In this document: piece after piece, positions 25,101-36,100 of the stretch
Layout of the letters: every line of letters starts with the position of its first letter
Numbering within the stretch: position 1 is the stretch's first letter
DNA from: Bigelowiella natans CCMP2755
Lineage: Eukaryota > Cercozoa > Chlorarachniophyceae
DNA length: 64,000 bases
Reading direction: 5' to 3'
Assembly: GCA_000320545.1 (NCBI GenBank)
Contig: ADNK01000035.1
Coordinates: 1-64,000, forward strand
Made by a program: the position numbers and the translations under genes
The notes under the pieces: generated by a model
The model's input: only the letters and a program-made list of their open reading frames with translations
Told to the model about the DNA's origin: nothing
The model's database searches: none

Positions 25101-25457
25101 GTCTGCCACTGGTTGGTGAGGAGTGACAGGAAACACTCGGCACAACAACCCCCTTTAACACCAGCCCTCACATCATTACAGTTTTCAGCCTTTACAAAAC
25201 TCGTTCTTCCAGCTCTGCAAAATTGCCATTTTCGAGTAGCTAGGCGAATGAGGAGGTTGTTAATATCCACCTTCAAGTCACCGATTCCTATGTGTGTCGC
25301 AAAGAAATTCTGCATTAATTATTACGGGACAACGAATGACCTATCTCCAAGTTATTAGTTTACGTGTGTCGTGGGTACCCATGCGCAGTACGTCAAGACG
25401 ACGAAGCAGCTTGGCCGCCACATCCTTTTTCTTTTTTTTCTTCTTCTTCATCATCAT
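18764..25457 (-). CDS. Cys-rich module + tandem ABC ATPase domains + GNAT acetyltransferase (COG2401-like), about 1,239 residues
   Basis: Twenty-one exons join in phase: 25457-25392, 25309-25082, 25004-24884, 24800-24715, 24588-23768, 23620-23508, 23217-23056, 22940-22368, 21931-21882, 21774-21688, 21600-21519, 21425-21403, 21141-21007, 20697-20641, 20549-20357, 20161-20003, 19936-19870, 19735-19504, 19370-19257, 19189-19104, 19028-18764. Residues about 60-160 are Cys-rich (GGCCAEC, CDSGCSY, GKPCKLGTC). ABC half 1 has Walker A GPSSSGKS (358-365), signature LSTGQ (461-465) and Walker B LVLDNF (N495 replaces the catalytic Glu). Half 2 has GPSGSSKS (760-767), LSDSE (834-838) and Walker B AVFDEF. 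A GNAT domain follows (RTVVLPEWQGMGIGSRL, about 1115-1129). I recall this combination as COG2401, whose function is unknown; no membrane domain is present. The first two and last exons are the least certain. If the splice at 24714 is not used, residues 1-173 are a separate gene ending at 24703. Confidence 0.83.
20700..20817. repeat. (TA)n and (TG)n microsatellites in one intron
   Basis: A TA tract (20700-20724) and a TG tract (20781-20817) lie in the intron between the half-2 signature and Walker B exons of the ABC-GNAT gene. The TA tract abuts the 3' splice site at 20698. Confidence 0.93.
21191..21229. repeat. (GT)n microsatellite
   Basis: GT tract in the intron upstream of the half-2 signature exon of the ABC-GNAT gene. 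Confidence 0.93.
22086..22165. repeat. (TA)n-(TG)n compound microsatellite
   Basis: A TA tract (about 22086-22123) runs into a TG tract (22125-22165) in the intron between the two ABC halves. Confidence 0.95.
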
Positions 25458-25895
25458 CGTTGTTGTGGTCTACACACTCGTACTCGAATGGAGGTTGAAA
25501 GTAGTCATGATGCTGCTGCTGCTCGTGTACACAAATCTCAGATGTTCTTAGTATTAAAAACTAACTATATTAATTCCTGCATCAGATCCTAATAATTAAT
25601 ATCTTCTGCATCATAAATCTGAATAAAGTATGGTAAAACTTCGTAGATCTAACTAAATTGGATTAGGGAGTCGGGAAGTCCTAGGAAGTGTGACAATGAA
25701 GTAAGAATGATATTATGAGTTGCGACAAGCTATAGACAGATTCTCTGGAATAACGACTTTTTGATACAAATTCATACCATGCGACAAAATTAATTCTATA
25801 AACAATAACATATACCGGAAATATCGTATGCATAATGCCGTGCTAACAACAAGAAAAACACAAGCAACTCGTCACGTCGTCTGACTAACGCAGGA
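25458..25895. promoter_or_regulatory. Divergent promoter region between ABC-GNAT and methyltransferase genes
   Basis: About 440 bp separate the inferred start codons. The stretch 25470-25550 is open on both strands and could be part of a further 5' exon of the ABC-GNAT gene; otherwise nothing coding is seen. Confidence 0.45.
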
Positions 25896-27733
25896 ATGGC
25901 TGTAATGATGCATGTATCAGTGTTGTGGCTGCTGGTAGTGGCATCGTTGATGATGATGATTGTATTGGTGCCATCGATGAAGGCTACAGTGATGATCGAA
26001 AATAGCAGTTTCCATAAACTCTTTTTGGCGACTTCGATATCATCTTTGCTCCCTACCTCCTCGCCTTCTGCTCGGAGGTTCGCGAGATCAGAACGCCAGT
26101 GGCGTCGTCCTCAAAACGGCCTGTCCTTCTTAATGCCGTTACCCAATGGTTAATATCTAAGTAAAACCACCATGTTTCCTCTTTGAATCGCGTTGTTTCC
26201 ATGTTTTCCCTTGAAACGAAGAGTAAGCCGATGCCACAAATTTAACACACTTGATTTGAGAATTTGACTGGCCTCATTCATGCAATCTAGCCCTTAGAAT
26301 AGTCCGCAGTCCAAAAGTACGATCATCGTTGGAGTCAGCAAATACTGCTCGGCGGCGACGGATTCTCGGATACATTGGGACTGGAACAGGTGTGGTTATC
26401 GGAGGCCCTTCTTTCTGGACGAGTAGCGCTAATGCACGTACCAAGACACCGCATCCTGAGAAGGCTGAAATAGAGAGCCTTTTTACGAGTAGTTACCAAT
26501 GGGATGACGAATCACCCGTTACTCAGGAGAACATGGAAAGGCTCGACGAAGCTGACGACGAAAGTAAGCAATCATGCGGTTTGAGTTGTCGCGAGCACAT
26601 GGTGTTGGTGCGCGTACGTACACTCCTTAGGCTCCATAGTTTTCCCTCAGTTGTTTGCGTAATAGCCCATCATTTCATTCCTCCTTTTGTATAATACGAA
26701 TGAAATCACTGTGCAGACTTTTACGACGAACCAAAGCTCGTGGAACACATAGATGAGGTATCCTGCAGCATCACTACTACTGAGATTCTTCTAAATTGAC
26801 CAATATGAATTTCGAGTACCCGCATGTGAAGACAGGGCACGCGCAATGACACGAGCTTAGTATTGCCTAAGTCAGTCCCTCTATATGTGTATGTGTATGT
26901 GGAGATTTACTACATCCATGTATCCATCCCAGGCGGCTGTGAGTGCTCTTACCAGCTTTCATGAGAAAGAGTTAAAAAATGTGGCTGCGCGAATGAGGAA
27001 ATCCTCTAAAGAGCTGAGAGTGTTAGATCTGGTATGAAGGTCGTTTTTAAGTTCAGAGTGACAGCCCTGTTAGCAATATAAAGCAACTATTCACTACTCC
27101 AATGAACTGGTGCTGTTATTCTTACAGTGCTCAAGTTGGGTTTCGCATTTGGGAGATTGGGCAAAGAAAGGTAGTGATACTGTAATAACTACAAAAAGCA
27201 GAACGTGATATTATTTAAACAAGAATGCAACTTCGGTACAACAACCAAATTAGGCTCCCCCTATGTCTTCGGAGTGGGAATGAATGAAGAGGAGTTAAAG
27301 GCAAGTTAAAAAATATCTTTTTCCCTTGATGTTTCAGTAGGATTAGGGACAATATCTTCTACGTATAAAACAATAGGCTAACATGGCGCTTGCTGACCAT
27401 ACGGTGCAGAATCTCAACACACAGACGGTGAGAAGATGAGAAGACTACAAAATAAATATGTCTTTACTATATCTTGATCTTGAAATGTGGTAACTCGTTA
27501 TCGGTTGAAAGGATACGAAATGCATTATTAACTGATTTGCCTCGCCGGACTATACGCAATGCAGGCCCTTGGATTCGAGGAAGGGGCGTTTGATTGCGTC
27601 TTATGCCAGCTCTCAATTGACTATTTGGTGATAACTTCCTTGCAACGCTTGACCACCCGAAAAAAAATCAATGGAATCAATCAATCACACACACACCCTT
27701 ACACAAACCATATAAATGTTATATGTTATATGT

Positions 27734-27777
<44 letters not shown>

Positions 27778-28407
27778 CGAGCATGCGTGTTTGCGTATGT
27801 ACATATAGGACAAATATTTTGTTTTTTGGTGCTTGTTATTGTTCAAAGGTGAATCCCACAGCTGTAATTAAAGAGGCACTCCGGACTTTATCACCTGGAG
27901 TAATACATACCTAGTTCCCAATCATGCAGCCCCCATGCGAAATTTTGTTCTACAGCTATCAACAACTTCAAGCCTAATTGAAAACCTTTAGGGAGAGCTC
28001 ATAATTACGTTCTCAAACAGGGTATTCTTCACCAAGGTAACTGAGAAGAAGTAGTGACAAATGTAAAGTAGTGTGACCTAATATTTTTTTCAAGTGAGAA
28101 GAAGCATCTCATCGAATGTAATATTACAACACTTTCTAATGTAGGCGGTAGCATTGTGGACCGGCAAAAGTGATTTGGAACATTTAGAGACTGTGGGTAA
28201 CTACATTCATTTCTCGGGAGCTCCAGCAGTAAAGGTCACCAATAATTCAAATATAGAATTGAGAAAACATTAATGAGGTAGAATCACAGAGGATACATAA
28301 ATTCTACTCTTCCTTGATATCAGAAAATTGAAGCTTTCGACATCCTCCCAAGCGCATCTCGGTCTGGAGGAGATCCTCTGTATGCAGTGATCGCAGAAAA
28401 ATCATAA
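25896..28407 (+). CDS. Class I SAM-dependent methyltransferase (methyltransferase type 11-like), leader-bearing
   Basis: Twelve exons join in phase to 379 residues: 25896-26148, 26291-26563, 26717-26757, 26933-27031, 27128-27170, 27254-27300, 27377-27427, 27565-27627, 27849-27899, 27992-28036, 28145-28234, 28324-28407. A hydrophobic leader (VSVLWLLVVASLMMMIVLV) opens the protein. The core has SAM motif I as RVLDL|CSSWVSHL, then GVGMNEEELK|ANMAL, VQNLNTQ, the acidic FEEGAFDCVLCQLSIDYL, LSPG|GELIITFSNRVFFTK and ALWTGKSDLEHLETVGNYI. It ends with YAVIAEKS. These blocks match a methyltransferase group widespread in algae, plants and bacteria whose substrate is unknown to me. The intron at 27301 begins with GC rather than GT (ttaaag|gcaagt), an accepted rare donor. 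The leader suggests plastid or secretory location. Confidence 0.87.
27737..27773. repeat. (TA)n microsatellite in a methyltransferase intron
   Basis: Pure TA tract in intron 27628-27848. Confidence 0.94.
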
Positions 28408-28644
28408 ACGTGGCATATGTTCACGAACTGAGCAATCCCACAGAACAGTGAGAGCAGAGGGAGAGGAGATGGTACAGCACATGTGCACGCACGAACGAAC
28501 ACATGAATACCATGGAACGAACAAGTGCCAAGTTCTAGAGTTGGGTACCATCATGACAGTTTAGACGCTGTGTTTAGATGTCCTAGATCGCGCCCCAGCA
28601 AATGCACAGCGCATCCTCAATCTGATTGCTCAAAGTCGAGTTGC

Positions 28645-28680
<36 letters not shown>

Positions 28681-30105
28681 TTTGTGCATGTCAATGTGTG
28701 CACGACTGTCACGCGTACATGCTGCGCGCTTGCATCTGACATGCTTGCTGCATGCCACACGCAGGGCATCGGCAAAAGCATGGACCCGAATCTAGCTTTG
28801 GACTCACTGCATGCATTTGCAACCATGACACTAGCTGCATGGACTGGACAAAAAGCACATGCAGATCGATGTGGATCCACAGTGCATGTTGATGTGCACT
28901 GCTGCACACATTGATTGTGATGCATTCGTCATGCTTGTGCCGCACATCGCAAAAAGATGGACGTGCGTTGCAGGACTCAAGAATGAACAACTCCACATCG
29001 CATCCATGCCAGTTGGCCATGGACATGCAGTGCGGTGCCGCGCTAGCGAATGCCAGCATGTGTGCGCACGGCATCGATCCACGCGGGCCATTTTGGATCC
29101 TCATGGAGTCCAGCTAGTGGCTGGCGCCAACGCAGTGTGTGTCATCCATGCGTGAGTGCACGCTGCTGCACTTGCGGAACAAAATCACTGCGATCGTCAC
29201 AACCATTCATTGATTCGCAGCACGTGGAGGCATGTCCAGATGTGTCCTGCGCGAACAAACTTTGAAGTGAACTTCACAGCATCATTGCACGATCAATTTG
29301 CAATTGCCCATCTCTGCGCCGCGCTTGCGCCCGCAACACGTCGTGCAACATTGGAACAATCAACGGAAAAAATGACCTTTTGATGAACACCATTGAACAT
29401 CAAAAAATGCACCAGCTAGCCAGTCCAGCAGTGTCAATCCCCATTGACACCCAGGATGCAGGATCATCCAAAATCACCGGCGCCGTCGCCGGTGTCCCAA
29501 TTCCTGCCCAGTCTCAACAATTGCGAATGCCAGAACTCCGTCTGAAACATCACCCCACTGGGCAACACCAACTGACGCTGTCTTGCCCCACCCCACCTCG
29601 CACCGACACCTCCTCAGGGTCGTTGCTGTCCTTCGTCCTCTTCGCATCTCTGCCTCCGCTTCCTTTCAGTCTGCCGCCATTTTCTGCCAATGCGGAGGAA
29701 TGCTTGTTCCCCAACTGCAATCCCCTCCGTTCAATTGCCTCTCTGTTGCTCTCCCAACAAAGTCAACACCCTGTCGTGTCAACTGCCAACTTGCTGCCCC
29801 CTGTCGCAGCATCCCTTGTTGACCACATTGCTGCCGGTTGTCGCAGCACCCCTTGTCAACTGACTTGCTGCCGGTTGTCGCAGCAACACCCATTAGCACT
29901 CAACCACCAGGCGCCAATGCGCGCCGCTTCATGTGCAACCACACAATTAGCAACCAATGCCACGCTCTTCGTCGTTTGAAGATTTCCAAGACGACATTTT
30001 GGGTTCAACATGGAGTGGTAACAATGATCAATGCAAATGCACTTGCAAATGCATGACATTGAAGAACAACATCTACCCAAACAAATGAATTTCTTCGAAT
30101 GATGA
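28408..30105. other. Convergent 3' intergenic region, TGCATG-rich then C-rich
   Basis: This 1.7 kb gap separates the methyltransferase (+) from the giant surface protein gene (-). The left half (28480-29260) is dense in GCATGC, TGCGCA and CACATG palindromes with a GT tract at about 28648-28678. The right half (29400-29960) is CCN-rich with short tandem copies. Open frames on both strands reach about 200 codons but have no domain, no matching exon and compositional bias, so I do not call genes. Confidence 0.6.
29790..29892. repeat. Short tandem repeat, about 37-45 bp unit, three copies
   Basis: The block ttgctgcc...tgtcgcagca...ccttgt recurs at about 29791, 29829 and 29866, followed by cccttgtcaac or cccttgttgac. 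Confidence 0.75.
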
Positions 30106-33100
30106 TCATGCAAGACTTCCAATGTAGGAGATAACACGCTGACCTACTGACATTTTCTTCGCCTCTCCTTTTGTCATTTTCTTCGCTGTGTGCACTGCTT
30201 CCCGGTAGACACTTCTCAAGATCATTCTCATTGCATGCATAAAAAATATCAGATTAATGACAAACACTACAAGGCTTGCCAATAATTTTACATCGTCATC
30301 GGAAAAATATAGAAAACTGCCGAAAAAGAAAGTAAAAAAAGAAGTAAATAGGCTCCAATACTCCAAACTGTTGCATTCTTCCAACTCAAATGGTCGAAGA
30401 CGCTGCTGGATTACAATGCAGAGAACAATGAGAAGAATTGCAAGCTGAGTCTGGGCTTGGTTGTTGACAACGAAAACCGATATTGCGACGATGAGAACTT
30501 TTCTTAGAAGAACTAGAATTTCGAAGAAGAAAAAATCATGCTTGTAACCATCGTAGAGCATATGTAGATGCATGGATCGGCGCCGATTTATGTATGCTTT
30601 CTCATAGGATATGCTTCTCATACTTGTCCATGCATTTGGAAGGTCGGATTTGAAATGATAAAGAATGTTAATCAAGAAAAGAGGGAACCCTATCACATAC
30701 ACTGCCAGCATGGGGACACCAAGTCCTATTGACCAACTGAGGTGCGGCGACTGGAAACATCTTTGACTCATTTCTGGTAAAAACCTGTAAGAGTCGTTAC
30801 TTGATGTAAGCGACTCGCAGTTAAAGAGGTTGAACGCCTGCTCCACCAATGTTGGATAGAGCATAAAAGTAAACGAGAGATTCGATGCGTTGTATATGGT
30901 GCGTAATTTCTTTCTTTTCAAAATTGAAATTCGCTTTCTATCAACAACAATACTCTGTCTACGGCTTGGTTCTAGTTCAGACGATACGACTTGGGGATCG
31001 ATCCCAGAGAGCTCCGTCCGTTTGTTCGTGTCGCTTAGGTTGTTACTAGCATCCACAATTTCTTGCGACTTTTTCGTTTCAATTTTAGTAGTTTGCATTA
31101 AGCTAGATGCCTTTGCTTCATCTGACTTTACTGTTTCAATGCTATTTCTCTGACTCATTTCTTTTGCAGCGCTCTTTCTGGCTTCCAACAGGTGGTGGAG
31201 GGAATTGGGGTTGGGCTGATAACGTGATTGCGTGATACTGTTTCGGCTCATTATCGAGCCCATATCCGATTTATTCTCCTCTTCTTTCTTTTCCTGAATC
31301 TTCGAAGGTGCTATCACATTAGGGTGAGCGACGTTCCTTCGACATATGAATATGGAAAGGGTTATGAGCGATAAGAAGGGGATAACAAAAGGAAGGAGAG
31401 CAATTATGAGCGCGTTGATATAGTACGATGGAACGGAAGTTTCGGAAGGGAGTGCACAATCTATGTTCATCAAATTGTTCAGAGAGGCGGATATCAGGGC
31501 CTCAGCTTCTAAAAAGCCACGCACAAACCCAGGCCACGCATAGTTGAATAAAGAGGCAACCGTGTTGAATTGCAAAAAGTTTAAGAGAATCTTCATAAGA
31601 ATTGAGGCGTCAGTGTCGAGACGACCCACTTCACCCTTTTCATGTGCCCTTGCAATCTTTTCAGCGTCTGAAATATTAACGTAAGTAATGATGAACGCAA
31701 TTATAAATATTAGAATCCAGGTGCCAACGATTCTAAATATGACGAGTCCGGTGCCGCCTGAACACTGTGAGCAATCATACGTATCCACTCGCTGATAATC
31801 ATCCTGGCATTCGGTACATAACACACCTTTGTACCCATCTCTGCAGTTATCACCATCTCGTTCCCCACCAGAACATGCTTCGTTCCTACATTCCACAAAT
31901 TTCAGTGTATTCTGACTTTCCCACGGACTAAACCAGTAGCCTTCGTCGACGTTCACCTCATTCACCGTTGTGTTGAGACCATCACAAACTCCACCCTCCG
32001 GGCAATCTATGCAATCCACAGGCTGTCTATTGTCGTCAAAATTTTCCGGAATTGCATAAAAGTCGTTGAGACATTGGCATTGGTTTGTTCCTAGAGAAAC
32101 AGCATTAGTTGCGCACCTTACACAAGTTACTGAGAACCTATCAGGGACTTCATTCTGATCACAGAGCTCACATTTGCTGCTACCTTCACCACCCGTTATA
32201 CCTCCCACGCACTCAGTACAAATTGCAGCACCTTGTGCCACCCCAAATCTCCCTGCTGCGCAAGGAATACAAACAGTAGATGTGTTCGGTGGGAAGGGTT
32301 GGTATTGACCAACTCCACAATCTAAGCAGCCTGGCCCATTCGGATCGATGATCTGTCCCACTCGACATGGGATAACCTCAAGTGTCGAGTCTGTCGTCTC
32401 CCGCTCAACTACTCTTTTAACACCTTCCTCAAAAAAAAATTCCGATCGCGCTCGGACACGATAAGCATATGTAGAGTTCCGGCGTCCTCTAAATATTGTG
32501 TTTGGCTGAGATGTCACGCTACTTGGACAAGCGCGACCAAAGCAAGCGCGACCATCGTATGTAACCACGGACCCTAATTCAAACGTCCCTTCCACATTAT
32601 TTATTGCTTCAGCCAATAATGTCAATTCCACCTCTCCTATCACGTATTCACCGAAGAAATCAGTGATGTTTACAAATATCTGGTCATCAATAAAACTGTT
32701 TGATTCGAGCTCGAGATCTTGTCCTGACCATGATAAGCTGTGGGGTGCACTAGCGATATCCTTTCCATGCAAAGCAGTATTATTCCGAAATTCGACAAAT
32801 CCGTCTCCAACACCGAGAGGTAAAACTCCACCCTCTAAAAATATGAGTGGTACAGAGAAAACAGGCCTTGAGTCCACAGAATCAAAGTAGATGGCTCCTC
32901 CTGCCTCGGCAGAATTTGCTACAAAGGTGCTGCCCTTGCCAATTGTCAGATTTACTTCCGGGTTAGTGTTGATGAAAATTAAAGCGCCGCCTTTGTCAGA
33001 ATTTCCTGTCTGGCTGGATGGGTTCACGACTGCATTCTCAGTGAAAACACTGTCAGTCATTGAAAGTGATGTAGCTTTATCTAGTGCAATGGCTCCACCT

Positions 33101-36100
33101 TGGAGGCCAGCAGAATTTTTGGTCAAGGTTGAACGTGAAATATTCAACGAAGAGAGATAGACGCTAATTGCTCCCCCTTTGAGATCCGCCGTGTTTTCCA
33201 AAAACTCGCAGCTAAAGATTCCAATATGTGAAACTCCCTCAGCACGAATCGCACCACCTAGCCCAGGTGCTGAATTTTCGGAAAAATTACTACCAGTGAT
33301 GTAGACAGTAGAGTTAACAATTTCTATTGCACCACCGTTTCCTGTCTCAACAGAATTTGAAGAGAAAACGGATTCTGTGATCATCACGGGAACTTCACTA
33401 TTAATGCAAAGGACAGCACCACCAACATCAGCGATGTTGTTTCGGAAATTGAGTTGTATATTTTGAGGGCACTGAATTCAGTCGTAAAGATAGATTTGCC
33501 AGCATTTTGTTGCATTGTAGAGTTAGCAACGAACGCTGAAGATGATTCTCGAAGTAAAATTATCGCGCCTGTGGCTGTGCTTCTCAATGTGTTTGCCTTA
33601 AAGAAGGCCCTAGAAGAAATCAAACTCGAATTCCCGCTCAGATCAATAGCATTGGATTCACATGAACAGTTGGTGATATTTGAGTTTATAAGCATCACTT
33701 TTGAGTAATCAAACTGCTGAATGAGACCAACATCAGCATCGGCTGTTAAGCTGTCTACGTAAGAAGAAGTGATGTTAAATGATGCAGAGTCACTCAACAA
33801 GGCCAAAGCAATGTTCTCTGTGGCTTTAGCATTCAAGACTCTTGAACCAATGAGAGCAAGTTTTGCGTTCTGTACTAGTGTTGCAAATGAAGCACTCTCG
33901 GCAGTGAATTCAGAGAAAGAACACCCAGTGGCTTTGACTTTGGAAGTAATCATGGCACTGAAAATTGCCGCTGTCTTTGTATTGACATCGCGAACATTAG
34001 CTCTATCCATAAAGATATTCCCTCCAAACACAAAAGCAAAACCTCCTGATACAGCGCTGATAGAATAAAACTGAGATTCAAATATCTCTATAAATGCTCC
34101 TGAACGGACATAAAATACACCACCATCAGCCAAGACCCTAACATTGGAAACATTTGAGCCGAAGATTTCCAGAACAGAATTTGATTCACTAACTGCCACG
34201 CCTCCAAATCCTTGTGCATGTATATTATTGACGGTAACCCCCGATAAGATCCCATAAGAATTTATGGAGAGGTGTAGCAGTCCGGCATCAACAGTTTCTA
34301 TATCACCGACGACGGTATCGTTCAAGTGTAATACGGTTGAGTCGTCGGCAAAAAAAGAACCATCACGAGTATTGATATCAGAAATTCTTGAATTTACAAC
34401 TGTAACGACCGTGTTGCGATCACAGTAGACGACACCCCCAAAATCAGACGCTAATTCTTTGAAAAGGGACCCATTTATAGATACTACTCCAGTGGATGAA
34501 CCACGTGTGAGGGCTTTTGTGATCCAAATACACCCTCCTTTCGATTTTGAATTAGACCCAACGAAATACGATGAAAATATCCTAGCTCCAGCGGTTACAA
34601 TATCGCCTCCATTCTCTCTTCCTACGTTGCTCTGGAACCTACATCCCCTTATGTCAAGCTCCAAAGCAAATAGAGCTCCTCCCATATCTGCAATATTTTC
34701 CTTGAAGATACAGTTGGTTAGTCTAACTGCACCGGAGGATGATATAGCACCTCCTCTTGATGAAACCACCGAATCGCCAACAAGAGCCCGGTAATCCTCA
34801 CTGCTATCTGTGATGGCCATATTTTTTGTGAAGTTGCATGCGTTAGCCTCAAAAATCCCATTCCTTGAGTTGCTCTGAATTGCTCCAGACGATAGTCCGG
34901 AATTGTTACTGAATGTCATCCCTTGTAATATAATAAATTGTCTATTCGATGGAGAACTTGCAAGAGTTGATTGTAATGTGATAGTCGGAGAAATCGAGCC
35001 TGTAATTTGCGAATTTATCATGTAACCTGTCCCTATGTTGTCCGATAATGTAAGCACTGGCAACTTGATTTCTTGGAAATAAGAATTGATCATGCGAATA
35101 GAATACTTTTCGGATTGAAGTGACGCAAACCCACATTCACTAGAAATGACGCGAACGTTTTGAACCCGAAGGAAACCGTCTACAACTTGATCCGGTATGA
35201 CTAGAAGAGATGATGCTGATGAACTCCCCAGTTCAATTACTCGTGTTATTCCACTAACAGATACGGTTGACATAGATACATTGGAGAGCCTACAGGAAAC
35301 CTGAATCAATCCTGGACCCACTCTGGTGTCCATAACTATTACGTCCGACATTACTATGTGACAACTTGTAAGTGCGGTTCTCGGAATCCAAACAGCAACT
35401 AAGCCACTTGAGGAGCTACTGCTTGCTGTAGAAGCTCCTTCAACGAAGTACAGCTGCGCGTTGTTGACGAAGACATGTGATAGGGAGATCTTTGGTCCAA
35501 TGTATTCGTTAAGAGATTGTGTTGTCGGGACTATGGCCATTCGCAACACACCAAAATTAGAATCGGTAATTTGAATATTCTCTATGCCAACAGAAGACAA
35601 TAAATTGTCTTCTACCAATATCGCTGCTTGGTAGGTTAAACGACTAGAACGCACATTATTTATAGTCAATCCATTGACAGTGATTGTGTTCGAAGACCCT
35701 TGAACCATATATCCCGGAAGATAAAAGACACCCGCTTCCAGGATTGACCCCTCCAACACTAGATTGGAGATTTCGAGAGGGGTACCAACAGTTTTCAGTG
35801 TCATAGCAGCCCTCCTTACATTCGCTCCTATGACTAAAAGATTCACAAAATATCTTGTATCCATAACTGTAAGATTGGCGAACTGCCCTTCAAATGCAGC
35901 AACCCCAGACACAACAGGAACTGTTCATAGTAATAAAAGATGGACAATGGTTTATAAATTATGCTCATGGTATATAAAGCAACAGAGGAACTAAGGGGAA
36001 TTTATATTAGTAACAGTACCTTGATCACCATCTTCTTCTGTAAATGACCGCACAATACCAGCAGAACTAACTGTAGGACTACCAGTTGGACGGAGCGGCT

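Noticed and set aside
28525-29979. Several 70-200 codon frames on both strands
   Set aside because: Biased composition from TGCATG words and C-rich repeats, no domains, no in-phase exon partners.
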